A stretch of 64,000 bases of DNA from Rubellicoccus peritrichatus (GCF_033100135.1 NZ_CP136920.1:2093501-2157500); one strand, 5' to 3'; shown: positions 21,301-30,874, counted from the first letter of the stretch. Program-made: numbers and translations. Notes: generated by a model from the letters alone, not told the origin.

Positions 21301-22668
21301 GGCCATATCATTAAACGCGGTTTGATTATCGAATTCATCATCTTTTTCGCGTCCGAGCCAAAAGATCGTATCCAAAGGAGCATAATAAATCGTCCCACTG
21401 TTCTTAAACAAAACATTATTTAGCGACGCCTCTTTATTCAGCACGTCACTTCCGGTAAAACCGAGATGATTTTCTTTTGCATGAAGAAGCCCAACCTGTG
21501 TCTGAATTTTGGCACGGCTGTGTCCTTCGCCAAAAACGCACTTCCCCATCCGATCCATGCGCCCAACATTATCACTGGGATCCATAACAAAAAAACCTCC
21601 GTCAAACGGATCAGGATAAGTCATCCTCGTGTTATATGGAGTTCCGTCGAAATTATCCAATAGACTCAGATCGTATTTAATCAGCGATCCAGAACCTGGA
21701 GTTGCAAAAACTTCATTACCATAACTGCTTTCCTCGCCAGACCTTGTTTCCGTCACCACATAATAATAATTTGTTCCGTTAGCCACTCCGGTGTCTGTGT
21801 AGGCAGATTGCGTCAGACCGGAGGCAACAGCCACAAAATTGGCTCCACCTTCCTCTGAACGGTAGACCGTAAAGGAATCAAAAGACGGATCCTCACTGTC
21901 GTCCCAGTCGAGCGCAACGGCTCCATTCTGTGCGGTAGCTTCCAAGGTAAAAGGTGCCGCAAGAGACTCATAGGATAGCGTGGCATTTTTGACAGACCAA
22001 GTATCGCCCTCAACATTAACGTCATTGTCGTTTATTACATGATACAACAATTGAACGGTATTCGACCCAATGTCGCTGACCGTGCGCGACAACGTCGAAG
22101 TTTCGGTCATGCTGGTATAGGTTACATCGACCCGATAGTCATAATCGGAACCGTCAATTCCAACCAGAGTTAACTCGATGGTGACATCAATCGTATTCCC
22201 CGTACTGAAGGTCAACGATGGCTCCGCAAAATTGAAGTCGACTTCACCCACCACAGTGCCCCCCGTGAAGGGATCCGCGGTTGGTACGGATTTGACTCGA
22301 CCGTCAGTAGCGGATCCATAGCCTGTTACAAAATCAATGCAGAAATTGTTGGTAAAATTAAAACCCGCTTCCAGCACATTGTTTTTGCTGATGCTGGTAA
22401 CAATGCTGTTGTAGGTGAAGGAATATATCAGCTTATCCCCAACTTTAGAAAACAACACATCCTCGATATCGTTTCTGACCCCTCCTCTTCCTTCTGTGCC
22501 CGAAACCTCATCAGTGTATGTGATGGTAAACCCGGTGGCACTAAGCCCACTTAATACCGCATCATCATCCACACCCCTGTTGGCAAATACGCCCATGGTT
22601 ACACTCTCGGCCTCCAGCAACCCCGCAAATGGCACCAATGCAATCAATATCTTTTTGAATGTGTTCAT
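18394..22668 (-). CDS. large secreted putative polysaccharide lyase with FN3 domains
   Basis: A 1424-residue protein with a signal peptide (about 1-20). Residues 21-240 are a beta-rich domain that is also found in the PEP-CTERM protein at 39905. Two fibronectin type III domains lie at about 240-330 and 505-592 (the second with NVILDWDDSLNPDVAFYTVY), separated by a linker (about 330-500). The predicted (alpha/alpha) toroid catalytic region runs about 594-1292, with VGFNNEAATYHGES (near 793) and AISYKHMYN (near 850), patterns of the Asn/His/Tyr type used by uronate lyases. A DGDPDGDGIANLIEYGFG calcium-type motif (about 1310) and a Verrucomicrobia-type FRVRIE tail close the protein. No assigned PL family could be named. 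It is the longest gene of the island. Confidence 0.75.
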   Translation of the reverse strand: MNTFKKILIALVPFAGLLEAESVTMGVFANRGVDDDAVLSGLSATGFTITYTDEVSGTEGRGGVRNDIEDVLFSKVGDKLIYSFTYNSIVTSISKNNVLEAGFNFTNNFCIDFVTGYGSATDGRVKSVPTADPFTGGTVVGEVDFNFAEPSLTFSTGNTIDVTIELTLVGIDGSDYDYRVDVTYTSMTETSTLSRTVSDIGSNTVQLLYHVINDNDVNVEGDTWSVKNATLSYESLAAPFTLEATAQNGAVALDWDDSEDPSFDSFTVYRSEEGGANFVAVASGLTQSAYTDTGVANGTNYYYVVTETRSGEESSYGNEVFATPGSGSLIKYDLSLLDNFDGTPYNTRMTYPDPFDGGFFVMDPSDNVGRMDRMGKCVFGEGHSRAKIQTQVGLLHAKENHLGFTGSDVLNKEASLNNVLFKNSGTIYYAPLDTIFWLGREKDDEFDNQTAFNDMAYGLIITDTDDNGIASAGDVLELVSILYSTGTESVFGKTADQLTAIINFSPEVVGLTAQMDDSNNVILDWDDSLNPDVAFYTVYRSDESGSNYISVASGLTQSTYTDNGLLDGTTYYYVVTQTDSRANESELGDEVTPVPFVRPLAFPSLNTNYPIYSQLYSDVQIGNDVAAGKGLWSSEAPEALAAAYAYMHPQSSHRGDPAFLARLKVLLAATFDGWNATSRDSDLRDIGYCFQMTYAYALLKHYRSDVLTEDEISDWDAAMVRFADHNLSYSQLLFDDHILADLWLNGHIRLALGVYFAGVATGNSTYQTKAQQAIDIVMTQAVAGDGATHYVGFNNEAATYHGESIKYMLWWWLMTDSPEMKAALDKTIPYVPLSVEPAGFLEQSTAISYKHMYNGIRGQYAALLKAYLYGDRYNYYFGQDVEDSPSKIYELLLAILYRGPMTALTPPTDFILYDRAIMGPRGRWADWAFVATGRDVQSPEPEHADQGYDGRMTGKNTFVGAMALGAFANNTPLKGALDGVAPEFKRGTGVTNDWARSRSDDGMYRFLSQDENTSTITRNEFGTLATSYRLSERVSSNATSDWGAGTDWLGEQLWLLTGDRLVGLVQIRNETAASVYGLDTRIVLTGGRKNIIGQYYDLVETSSNEYEFAELRLRIGENTFGGPRTIQRVGMQNSAGDDYGAILRLHDAADSADDTLIQYPAGTRRWAVIECTRDGRSFANSLNNVHENDNNVAVLEVREADRSFYLIQNLTASARNYTGNFTGVADTPATLHRSWTDSVDIITPEPGNAIAINVDLPPYGHAIVVSGAAAANHSENQNHYENIFPETAASGMSNYLDWIYNQPSVGGDIYPDGDPDGDGIANLIEYGFGGDPADPANWTIQQPTLTIVGANAAFSYPRLQDSEMYGLSYSVEVCDDLASGVWETNSVLEPSFGEINSEFESVTHLFSIMEKSRAFFRVRIELVP

Positions 22669-22826
22669 CTAAACTCTTTAAACAAAGTTAAGTATCTCAC
22701 GGCCCTCCTTAAGGCTCGTAAACGCCATACCGTAATACCATCTGATTCCATACAAACGAAAGGGACTGATAACATCAAATAACCAATCCCCCGCGGTGGA
22801 CGCGCTCATTAAACCAGAAACACGTG

Positions 22827-23585
22827 CTACCACCAACGCCACATATTTTGACGGTCTTGCTTCTTCAGTGTAGGCTCGCTTTGGTCACCTTCTAACGCAT
22901 CTACGCGAAAGTCTCCAAACAAATATAGCGCTTGATTCCCCGGCTGGGACACGCGGTAGACAGATGTCAAATCAGAGTCGTATGTCGGCTCTCTTGTTGG
23001 GTTAAAATCGTATTGGCCTCCGCCAGGCCAATCGAGCGTCTCCGCCATCAGGACGATGCTGGCCGGGGATGGAACGTTCAACATCCGCCCTTGCCACCTG
23101 CCGTTGAAAATATATGGGTTTGGGGCAAATCCAATCGCTCGTGTCGATCCATTGTAGACCTCTCCAGCATTGCTCGCATACCAAACTTCGCGACGCTGGT
23201 AATTGTAGATTGATGCTGGGTTGAATCCAGACCCTTCGTCAAAATAACGATCAACTGCTTCATAGAAAGTCCAGCGATTGCCGTTTCCTGTATCTGTTCC
23301 CTTGATCGCATCAGTAGGATGCGGGAGGCGCAACTGGTTTTCACTTACATACATGGATATGGCATTACCGATCTGACGCAGATTGCTTAGGTCATTCACC
23401 ATATTTCCGTTCTGACGAGCGCTACCCAATACTGGTATAAGGATACCAGCAAGTATTCCAATAACTGCGATAACGACCAACAGCTCAATTAATGAAAATG
23501 CTCGCGTTTGGGTAGGAGAAGCACCTGCCCCACGTCGTCGATGCCGCGTTTGGGACTGGCTCTTATTATTTCTTGGAGAATGCAT
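22827..23585 (-). CDS. prepilin-type pseudopilin (GspG-like / H-X9-DG group)
   Basis: A 252-residue protein. It has a prepilin N-terminus with the SLIELLVVIAVIGILAGI hydrophobic helix preceded by a basic, Thr/Arg-rich leader; the F-S-L-I-E-L-L signature is the type IV prepilin cleavage/methylation site. The C-terminal part has the FGDFRVDALEGDQSEPTLKK pattern of the Verrucomicrobia DUF1559/H-X9-DG relatives, in degenerate form. It is probably part of a pilus-like or type II-secretion-like apparatus made with the cassette gene at 24867. No terminator is seen downstream, and the 157-bp gap to the lyase gene suggests possible cotranscription. Confidence 0.85.
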   Translation of the reverse strand: MHSPRNNKSQSQTRHRRRGAGASPTQTRAFSLIELLVVIAVIGILAGILIPVLGSARQNGNMVNDLSNLRQIGNAISMYVSENQLRLPHPTDAIKGTDTGNGNRWTFYEAVDRYFDEGSGFNPASIYNYQRREVWYASNAGEVYNGSTRAIGFAPNPYIFNGRWQGRMLNVPSPASIVLMAETLDWPGGGQYDFNPTREPTYDSDLTSVYRVSQPGNQALYLFGDFRVDALEGDQSEPTLKKQDRQNMWRWW

Positions 23586-24091
23586 AAAGACAAAGTTGGT
23601 TAATACATATAGGGGTTATACCCATCCTGTCTAATGATGTCATGTCGGAGTAGGTCTAAGCAAACTCACAATAGCGCAAAGACAGACTCAAATACGCAGT
23701 TTTTAGGATCAAAACCCACCTAGGACTGCTCAATCAATGATTTGCGAAGAAATTTACAGAAAACGGCCACAATTCAGTGCGTCCGCTAATTGCTTATAAG
23801 CGGAAGCTAGAACAGGCGAATCAGTTGACCTTTTAGAAACTCAGCAGTTCGGGGCCCGAAAAGCGACAGAACACTTGAATTGATATATCCAAGGGAATGT
23901 CCCATCGCCAAACCAACCCAGACGTTCGACTTCTAGTCATCCCTCTTTGCAAAACAACGACATAAAGCCATGTTTAGTCACAAAGTCGCTTAGAAGAACG
24001 ACTTATCATGCGATGTTAATACACCTTGAGGATAATCAAGAGCGCAGCCGTCAACATTATGACTGCTAAGGTGCACTCTTGATCCGAACAC
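23586..24091. other. gene-free interval upstream of pseudopilin
   Basis: About 500 bp between the pseudopilin start and the terminator of the cassette operon. No convincing frame. It must contain the promoter of the pseudopilin gene. No repeats or RNA were seen. Confidence 0.5.
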
Positions 24092-24125
24092 AAAAAAGCC
24101 GCTACCTTGTGAAAAGTTCGCGGCT
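24092..24125 (-). terminator. rho-independent terminator of Verru_Chthon cassette operon
   Basis: On the minus strand, AGCCGC pairs with GCGGCT (24097-24102 with 24120-24125) followed by a T-run (A24092-24097). It is 47 bp beyond the stop of the gene ending at 24173. Confidence 0.75.
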
Positions 24126-24172
24126 CATTCTGATGGTCGACCACGACTCAATACTCTCACCGCCAGATTTCT

Positions 24173-24847
24173 TCATAAAGTGTCCTTTATTCGTCGAATA
24201 GTAGTCTTACCACTCTCATTACGCTGTATAATCGCAAGATAACGACTCTTAGAAGACCCAATCCAGGTGTTAGCATAGAGCTTTCTCCAAGTATCTTCCT
24301 CTCTTATGGCGACACGAATTCGACAAGTCGTGCCAGATGAATCTTCAGGAAAGACCTCGACAATATTGTCCGACATGGGTGCAAGCAAGTGTTGCGAGTC
24401 GTTTGCGACGACCGCGACAGAAGCATCGGTAAAGTTAAAGAAACGGTAGCTACCTAATGGGTGAGAAGCAGCTCCATCACGGAGTAGAAGAGCAGAATAA
24501 GCTCCGTCACTTTTGGGTGAAATCAAGAGAAGGTTTTCCGGCCCCGCACCCGCGAGATTTACCTCAGCTACTGGTGTAGCATTTTCCACATTATCACCTG
24601 AAAACAGCCTCAAAATCGGCCCACCTTTGTAAGTATACTCGAATGATCTTGAACCTTCGTATGCTAACAAAGGGATCTTATTTCCATCGGAATTAACATA
24701 AAACAAATCACGAATAGTACCCTTCATACTGATTACCTCGAAATCAATCTCAACAAGCTCATCGTCATCAACCGCAAACGCGACAGATGAAGCGCTCAGG
24801 AAAAGGAAGATGACACCGAATAGGACGTATAGTGCTTGATAGCGCAT
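24173..24847 (-). CDS. secreted protein of the Verru_Chthon-type locus, function unknown
   Basis: A protein of about 224 residues. I chose the Met at 24847 because the following residues (MRYQALYVLFGVIFLFLSAS then SVAFAVDDDE) form a clear signal peptide, and it lies 20 bp after the stop of the 1133-residue gene. A longer frame to 25000 exists but overlaps that gene. The mature part is about 200 residues of mixed beta structure with no recognised domain; it is characteristically located beside Verru_Chthon cassette genes. It is cotranscribed with the upstream gene and followed by a terminator at 24092. Confidence 0.7.
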   Translation of the reverse strand: MRYQALYVLFGVIFLFLSASSVAFAVDDDELVEIDFEVISMKGTIRDLFYVNSDGNKIPLLAYEGSRSFEYTYKGGPILRLFSGDNVENATPVAEVNLAGAGPENLLLISPKSDGAYSALLLRDGAASHPLGSYRFFNFTDASVAVVANDSQHLLAPMSDNIVEVFPEDSSGTTCRIRVAIREEDTWRKLYANTWIGSSKSRYLAIIQRNESGKTTIRRIKDTL

Positions 24848-24866
24848 GATGAAGAGGAATAAAGAT

Positions 24867-27800
24867 TTAGATTCGGGGGTCTTCAATCCAACGAAAATCA
24901 ACAATTCTGTATTGCCGTCCGAAGGTAGAGTTATCGCTGCTCCAATCCAGAGGATCATCCGCGGGATTGTTCGCGCCACTCTCCATAAAAGCGGGCACAC
25001 GTTGCACTACTAATTCACACCAGGAGCTTGCCTGATTATCGCCCAACAAATCCTTACTTTCACCATAAGCGCGGATTATGAAAGTATCACTACGGGCAGC
25101 TATCTTTGGTGCAATCGCGGTGAGTATGTCATTTTGAGATAACCATGTAGGTTGGTTAACTCCATTTCCATCAACAAGGTTTTCTGGTACAGTGAATCTG
25201 GACGTATCCAGATTCGGAGAGTTGGTCACGTTTGAATTGATCGATGTGTTGTCAATGGCCGCTTGCAACGCTCCTTTTGCGCCTAAGTCGCCATTGCTAA
25301 GACGGCGATTGACAAAGTCACTCAATGACAAGAAGGGCCCTCTTATTTTTACCTGCTCGACTATGGCGGTCGCAAGCTCCGTAATCTGGTCGTCAGTAAG
25401 GCTTTTAAAACCAGACCATGGGGTATTGGGTGTTCCGAGAGGTGCTGAAAATCTCGAAAGTGGGTTTTCCATATTTAAAGCAGTTATGACGGTGTCTGCG
25501 CCGTTAGCTATGGAATGCACTTTCATCGGTTGCTCTCTGTAGGAGCCGAGCAGCGCCTCCCAGGCAGCAATCGACGTCGAGTTTATATTGAATGCTCCTT
25601 CGATGAGCAAGTTTTCAGCTGCTGTGTCAAAATCACGTAATTCGCTTAGCAGTGGAACAGAACCATCTGCTGTAACCGGGATCATGCTGGAATTTGGTAG
25701 TGGTTTGAGTTGGTTGAGGTAGGATTGATCAAAGCTTTCGCCAAACGGATGGGTTTTCGCCTGATCACGGCTCTCTGACGGGACAGTAGAGAAAAAGTAG
25801 CTGTCGAATAGAGCTTCATTCGCATAAAAGGAAAGGTCCACGAAGTATGGATCGGCGAATCTACTCTCCCTCGGGATAAACGGGGAAGCTAGGCTGCCAC
25901 CAATAACGTAGTTCGGTGCCCAGAAGTCGTAGCCACCATCTGCGTGCATTAGGGCACCAATCGACTGCAATGGTAAGCGTGGTATATCGAAGAGTACAAC
26001 GTGTTGAGAGCCACCTGACGAGGCGGTGTCTCCCCAAGACCCGCGCCCATCCTCAGACTCGATATCTAGTTCTGAGCTAATTCCAGAACTCAATTCGTAA
26101 ATACTATCAAATAATTTCAGTGTCCACGTATCATCGTTCTCTTGTGTGCGTCGTAGGTTTAATTGGCTGAGTGCAGGAATATCAGAGAGATCAAGAGCAT
26201 TCGTCCTAACAATTGCTCCTGTTATTTTACTATCAAGATTTTGAAGAAGCCCTAAATCTAGAGAACTTGGGTCGTCAAAGGTAACATTAAAGCCCGCAGC
26301 GAAATAGCCGATCGGCTCGACCGAATTACCAGTTGGGGAGGGAGTCCAGTTAATAAGCGGAGCTGAGAACACAACCGTGGATGTTCTGAGCCGGTCCTCC
26401 AAGGGGCGGTTTATGCCTATGCCGTTACGGTATGAAAACCTCACCTCATACGAATTGCTAGGATCTTCAATTCCACCCCATACTTCTTCGGTGCCATTCC
26501 AAAAGGTTTGAACTTGGCTGGGGTTATTAACCAAATCGATTTGATAGTAAGCGTCAGCGCTTGTGTTCTCCGAAGAGACCAGCGAAAGTTTAAAATCGTT
26601 TGGGTATGGACTCGCGTTGAGGTTGGCATCCACGCTAAACACTCTTATCTCTCCCGGAGCCAAAGTAATTGGATCCGTCTTCATCCAGACGATTCCTTGC
26701 CCGTTATTGCCACCAAGACTCCGATCCATTCGTATACTTAGGGACCCAACAGTGTTATTGTTGGTCGTATTAACAAAATCAATCTGTGCTGATGTGTTAA
26801 TCCAACTCTTCCAACGTAACAAATAATCCTGTTCAGCGAGTGTGACGTTATAGGGATTCCAGATTGAGATTGTTGGAAAGACCCGTAGTCTTAAACCATA
26901 CTTGTCCGTGCCGTTCGAGTCGGTAAAAGTGTAGCTCTCCAAACCCAAGTCTATCCGGAAATTCAACGGTATTGGCATAATATGCTTTTGAATCGCAGTT
27001 TCCGGCAATTGACTTCGAGGGGTTCTAAAGTAAGTGGTTTCACCCCTGGCCGAACCGATCGCACCGATGATTCCCTGTCTGCCGGCGGCATAACGTGGTT
27101 CAACAGACGGCAGAAGCGACTGTGCATCCCCGATGCCTAGCGGCCCCGACCCAGACGTATTGGCATAGCTGATAAAGTTGCCTGTTCCTGCATCGATGCT
27201 AGCTACAGATTGAATCCGGTTCTTATACATCTGGTAATGAGTAGCCAGCACATCCCAGTTGGGTCCGTAAACGGAGTTAGCTGGGTCTTCATAAAGCAAA
27301 TTATCAGCGACAGAACTTTGCATCCCTAACTTCTCAACAAATTGATCGTCGAGACCACGGGTCAGGTCTTTCCTTAGCCCACCGTTTCTGACGTCAGCAA
27401 TAACCCCAAATGAGCTGGTTGTATAATCCTCCGAATATTCAGCAGCTGTTTCGTAAAGCGAGTCACTCAAACCCTTTTCTGCAATCAATAGCGATAAATC
27501 TTCGTAGTAATTAACGTTACTCGAGGAAGGTGAGGGGTCCTCGAAGATACCTGTTAGATCTTGGTTGAGCTCGGGTGCCGATTTAAGCGGCGCAAGAAAA
27601 TTGAGCTGGTTCTGCAAGTTATCGTCGGGCGATACATTACTGTAAGGACTTTGCTGCAGGACCTGTGCCTTCATCCCTTCATCCCTCACCCAGTAAGCAT
27701 ATGCCGAAGAACTCCCCGGAACGTCAACAACGGGAACCCGGACGTCGCTTAGACTACCATCGCTCCCTCGTATGTTTTTCGCGATGAGAATATCGTCGCC

Positions 27801-28268
27801 CACAATCGGATTCGTGGGATCGGGTATCACAGAACTCGGCTGCGACACCAACCATTCAGGGCCGGACGTATTATAACTCCAATCACGGAGACCACTCTCA
27901 AGCTCATCTTGAGTGGAATTCGGGTTTTGAGTCTTCCAAGCACCTAACCATAGAGGATGAGAGACATTTTCGATCGACAACGAACTTTTATCGCTGTCGA
28001 GAATATCGGCCCTAGCTGTCACCCGCTGGTCTGGACCTGTCACTCTCTGAAGTTCGCCCACTGCAACTTGTGCTGCAAGTAGAGCACTTTGTCTCGCTGC
28101 GAGCTGATGAAGTTCAACCTGACGACTAAACAGCTCTACTCTGACTAAAGACAACATACTGATGATCAACAGTACGACAAATGCCATCAGTGAGAGCGCG
28201 ATAACGAGGGCAAATCCTCTTTGGTGACTCACAAATAAGGAGGAATTACGACGAAAGTTCATTAACAT
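24867..28268 (-). CDS. Verru_Chthon cassette protein A-like (PilX-type)
   Basis: A 1133-residue protein with a PilX/prepilin-like N-terminus: basic start, GFALVIALSLMAFVVLLIIS (residues 18-37) and then an amphipathic stretch rich in coiled-coil residues (about 45-75). This fits the 'Verru_Chthon cassette protein A' description, a type IV pilus/type II secretion-related class specific to Verrucomicrobia. The long C-terminal part contains many Ser/Asn-rich beta segments and no known enzymatic domain. The start at 28268 is supported by the conserved copy at 34212. It is the first gene of a two-gene operon ending at 24092. Confidence 0.8.
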   Translation of the reverse strand: MLMNFRRNSSLFVSHQRGFALVIALSLMAFVVLLIISMLSLVRVELFSRQVELHQLAARQSALLAAQVAVGELQRVTGPDQRVTARADILDSDKSSLSIENVSHPLWLGAWKTQNPNSTQDELESGLRDWSYNTSGPEWLVSQPSSVIPDPTNPIVGDDILIAKNIRGSDGSLSDVRVPVVDVPGSSSAYAYWVRDEGMKAQVLQQSPYSNVSPDDNLQNQLNFLAPLKSAPELNQDLTGIFEDPSPSSSNVNYYEDLSLLIAEKGLSDSLYETAAEYSEDYTTSSFGVIADVRNGGLRKDLTRGLDDQFVEKLGMQSSVADNLLYEDPANSVYGPNWDVLATHYQMYKNRIQSVASIDAGTGNFISYANTSGSGPLGIGDAQSLLPSVEPRYAAGRQGIIGAIGSARGETTYFRTPRSQLPETAIQKHIMPIPLNFRIDLGLESYTFTDSNGTDKYGLRLRVFPTISIWNPYNVTLAEQDYLLRWKSWINTSAQIDFVNTTNNNTVGSLSIRMDRSLGGNNGQGIVWMKTDPITLAPGEIRVFSVDANLNASPYPNDFKLSLVSSENTSADAYYQIDLVNNPSQVQTFWNGTEEVWGGIEDPSNSYEVRFSYRNGIGINRPLEDRLRTSTVVFSAPLINWTPSPTGNSVEPIGYFAAGFNVTFDDPSSLDLGLLQNLDSKITGAIVRTNALDLSDIPALSQLNLRRTQENDDTWTLKLFDSIYELSSGISSELDIESEDGRGSWGDTASSGGSQHVVLFDIPRLPLQSIGALMHADGGYDFWAPNYVIGGSLASPFIPRESRFADPYFVDLSFYANEALFDSYFFSTVPSESRDQAKTHPFGESFDQSYLNQLKPLPNSSMIPVTADGSVPLLSELRDFDTAAENLLIEGAFNINSTSIAAWEALLGSYREQPMKVHSIANGADTVITALNMENPLSRFSAPLGTPNTPWSGFKSLTDDQITELATAIVEQVKIRGPFLSLSDFVNRRLSNGDLGAKGALQAAIDNTSINSNVTNSPNLDTSRFTVPENLVDGNGVNQPTWLSQNDILTAIAPKIAARSDTFIIRAYGESKDLLGDNQASSWCELVVQRVPAFMESGANNPADDPLDWSSDNSTFGRQYRIVDFRWIEDPRI

Positions 28269-28460
28269 TTGGACGAAAGGGTAAATTTGAGAACGATATG
28301 GTTGCCGGCGTAGTGGCGCAAAACAACGACTTTCACCTTAAAACGAACTCTCTCTAGAAGGTTAAACGAGAATGAGAAATAACGCAACATCTAGTAATAT
28401 AAACAGTGTATATCTTAAAACAATGCCGCTTTTGCGAAACTTTCAGCACAAGATGGAATT
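28148..28460. repeat. inverted repeat, left copy
   Basis: The stretch covering the upstream region and the first about 40 codons of the cassette A gene is repeated in reverse complement at 34020-34334. Over the 114 bases coding for residues 1-38, 8 differences were counted by eye. The upstream part ends at the shared motif AATTCCATCTTGTGCT (right copy orientation). It is the outer edge of a duplicated block. Confidence 0.85.
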
Positions 28461-28539
28461 TCTGGCTGCGCATCTGACTCAGCGCATAAAACCTATGCCT
28501 ATTGGACTCCTGACGATATATCGAGATCCCTCAAATCTA

Positions 28540-30054
28540 TCAAAGTCCCTTCACTGCACGATATTTAGACCAGATTTTTTTCCAGTTTTTGTAATCCTCT
28601 TCTGTGAAGGCTTTGTATTCTTTTGTCGCGTCGCCATGTACTCCGACGGCAAACCAGCTTGCGGGAATGCCTAGCTCAGGCTGAACGGGCAGGTAGCGGC
28701 GCCATTCGTCTATGCTGTGCATGAACCAATTGTCTGTATTGATGAGCCAATCAGAGGTTGCAGCCGCGACAGCATGACGGAATCGAGCTTGTTCAACCAC
28801 GTTGGGCTTCTTGAAGCAGTAGTCGTTCAAACGAAGCACATCAGTCACATCAGCAAAGAGCGGGTGGCAGCAATGTGTCATCATCATTGCGTCTGGTTTT
28901 ACCGATTTTGCAGCGTCATGGATCAACTTTACATAGTGGTGCAGTAGTTCGATACCCCAGCGCTTTCCGGAGCCGACCACGCCGCTGCGCATCGGACCCT
29001 GGGCGGTGAAATCGATAAAGAAACCGTCAATGTCGTAACCGCTAGGACTGATTAGCTCCTTTACGTCTTCGACAAGTTGTTCGGAGTAGCCGGGGCTCTC
29101 AGGATCGAGCTTCAATTTCGCCCCACTTGTCGTGCGTAGACACCAATCGTCAGGAGCTTGGTCGAGCTCCCAGACTCCGAACCAGGCAATTACCTTTTTG
29201 CCTCGGCCGTGGATTTCATCTGCAAAGCCTCGCAGGTCTGGATATTTAAGAAGGTCAGGAGTCAGGCGTTCGCGCTTGAGTTGCCATTTGTCCGACATGC
29301 TAACTAAGCCAACTGGGATACCCTTCGACTCTAGATGGTCGAGCCAACGCAGTTGATTCGCTTGGGTCTCATACATGTTGATTTCGAGGCTGGATGGATT
29401 GTTGCAGCCTTTGGCGTAGCCTTGATTGCACTGCTCACCCCATGTGCAAAGCATGGGCTCGTGCCACCACTTGGCGATTTCGCGCTTTGGGGATGGCACC
29501 CAGCCTTTACTCCTCAGAAGCTCCACATACCACTCGATGACTTCTCTATAGTTGGTTTTTGCTTCGGTCAGAAAAAAGACGCTTGGCGAATGACCGGCGG
29601 GGACCTCGTGACCGTCATAGTGTATCACGAGTTCGAAATCATCGTCAGTTTGCGCAGCGGGGCGGTAGGACCAGCCGGAAAATTGATTTTGGCCTGCGGG
29701 AGCGCCTAGAGCGATGCCGAGCCAGCCCCTTTCGGTTCTTAAGGGCATGACAAGGGGAGGGGGGCTGAACATCCACTGCGGTCCATACTGTGCATCGTGG
29801 TGTTCCATTTCCAAGCCCTGATAAAACGTCTGTCTTGGGTGTGCCTGTTCGATGTCGTTAAAGTTTGGAGCGACGAGCTGAACCTCAATGATCTTTGGAT
29901 ATGAGCCGACTTTAAGAATAAGATCGTCCGGTGACTCAGCTTGACTTGCAGAGATCTTAAACTCTCGATGAGTCGTTGTGTCGTCCCATGAAGTGGACCA
30001 ATTGCCAGAGTCTCCGGTTTTTGAAGATGAAAAAGCGATATTCAAATTGTTCAT
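28540..30054 (-). CDS. TIM-barrel glycoside hydrolase, clan GH-D/GH31-like
   Basis: A 504-residue protein without signal peptide. After a beta-sandwich (about 1-200), a TIM barrel follows with KVIAWFGVWELDQAPDDW (about 290-310) and YDIDGFFIDFTAQGP (about 345-360). The Asp in IDF is at the position of the catalytic nucleophile in GH-D/GH31 enzymes. Alpha-galactosidase-like or alpha-glucosidase-like families are the closest resemblance. It is the last gene of an operon with the SDR, dehydratase and RraA genes, 25 bp after the SDR gene, so it probably cleaves a sugar delivered by the same system. Confidence 0.7.
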   Translation of the reverse strand: MNNLNIAFSSSKTGDSGNWSTSWDDTTTHREFKISASQAESPDDLILKVGSYPKIIEVQLVAPNFNDIEQAHPRQTFYQGLEMEHHDAQYGPQWMFSPPPLVMPLRTERGWLGIALGAPAGQNQFSGWSYRPAAQTDDDFELVIHYDGHEVPAGHSPSVFFLTEAKTNYREVIEWYVELLRSKGWVPSPKREIAKWWHEPMLCTWGEQCNQGYAKGCNNPSSLEINMYETQANQLRWLDHLESKGIPVGLVSMSDKWQLKRERLTPDLLKYPDLRGFADEIHGRGKKVIAWFGVWELDQAPDDWCLRTTSGAKLKLDPESPGYSEQLVEDVKELISPSGYDIDGFFIDFTAQGPMRSGVVGSGKRWGIELLHHYVKLIHDAAKSVKPDAMMMTHCCHPLFADVTDVLRLNDYCFKKPNVVEQARFRHAVAAATSDWLINTDNWFMHSIDEWRRYLPVQPELGIPASWFAVGVHGDATKEYKAFTEEDYKNWKKIWSKYRAVKGL

Positions 30055-30079
30055 AAAATAAAATGTTAGAAGTTAAATG

Positions 30080-30871
30080 TTAAGAGTCTTGCATGAGTGC
30101 ACTCCGCCCACCATCGACGCAGAGTGTCGTTCCAGAAATAAAATCAGCCATTGGTGATGCGAGGAAGGCGCAAAGCCCTCCAATCTCTTCGACGCTCCCC
30201 AGCCGACCGACCGGATGGAGTTCTTCGGTCCGTATACGCTCAGCGGCAGGATCATCGAAACTGTCGAACCACGTCTGGTTACCTGCCGTGTCGATGAAGC
30301 CCGGGGCAACGCCAATAGCACGGATTTTCGGCCCCCATTCAATTGCTAGCGATTGCACCATCCCGAGGAGTCCAGCCTTAGCTACATTGTAAGGAAAGCA
30401 CCCGGGGATGGTATTCCACCCGTGGTTGGAGCCAATTATAATTATGACACCAGGCTCTGCCTTATCCAGCTCCGGCTTAGCCGCTTGAGCGAGGCGCCAG
30501 TGTGATGCCAGATCGAGATTCATACAATCATCCCAATCATCTTCCGAGCAATCGGCAGCGCCCTTAAAGACATTTCGTCCAGCGTTGGAGACCAGAATAT
30601 CCAATCCTCCTAGTTCGCTAACAGCAGATCTTACGAGCGTTTCGGGTATCAATTTCTTCGATACATCGCCTTGGCAGTAAACCGCTTTGCGATCATTTGC
30701 CTCGACCGCTTTGACGAATGCCTTTGCGCCGGAGCTATTGGATTCACTGCGGCCGCAGCCAGCCACATCGCAGCCTGCTTTCGCCAGAACTTCAGCAATT
30801 GCCGCACCGATACCTGAAGTCACTCCGCTGACAAAGGCGCGCTTGTCCGTTAAATCAATTTGTAGGCTCAT
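30080..30871 (-). CDS. short-chain dehydrogenase/reductase
   Basis: A 263-residue classical SDR. The nucleotide-binding motif SGVTSGIG is at about 15-22, NAGRNVF at about 90-97, the catalytic Tyr in PYNVAKAG at about 160-167 and a Ser in IIGSNHGW at about 146-152. The C-terminal DFISGTTLCVDGG is typical. It probably oxidises or reduces a sugar, aldonate or keto-sugar with NAD(P). It follows the dehydratase gene after 3 bp, the tightest spacing in the operon. Confidence 0.9.
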   Translation of the reverse strand: MSLQIDLTDKRAFVSGVTSGIGAAIAEVLAKAGCDVAGCGRSESNSSGAKAFVKAVEANDRKAVYCQGDVSKKLIPETLVRSAVSELGGLDILVSNAGRNVFKGAADCSEDDWDDCMNLDLASHWRLAQAAKPELDKAEPGVIIIIGSNHGWNTIPGCFPYNVAKAGLLGMVQSLAIEWGPKIRAIGVAPGFIDTAGNQTWFDSFDDPAAERIRTEELHPVGRLGSVEEIGGLCAFLASPMADFISGTTLCVDGGRSALMQDS

Positions 30872-30874
30872 GGG

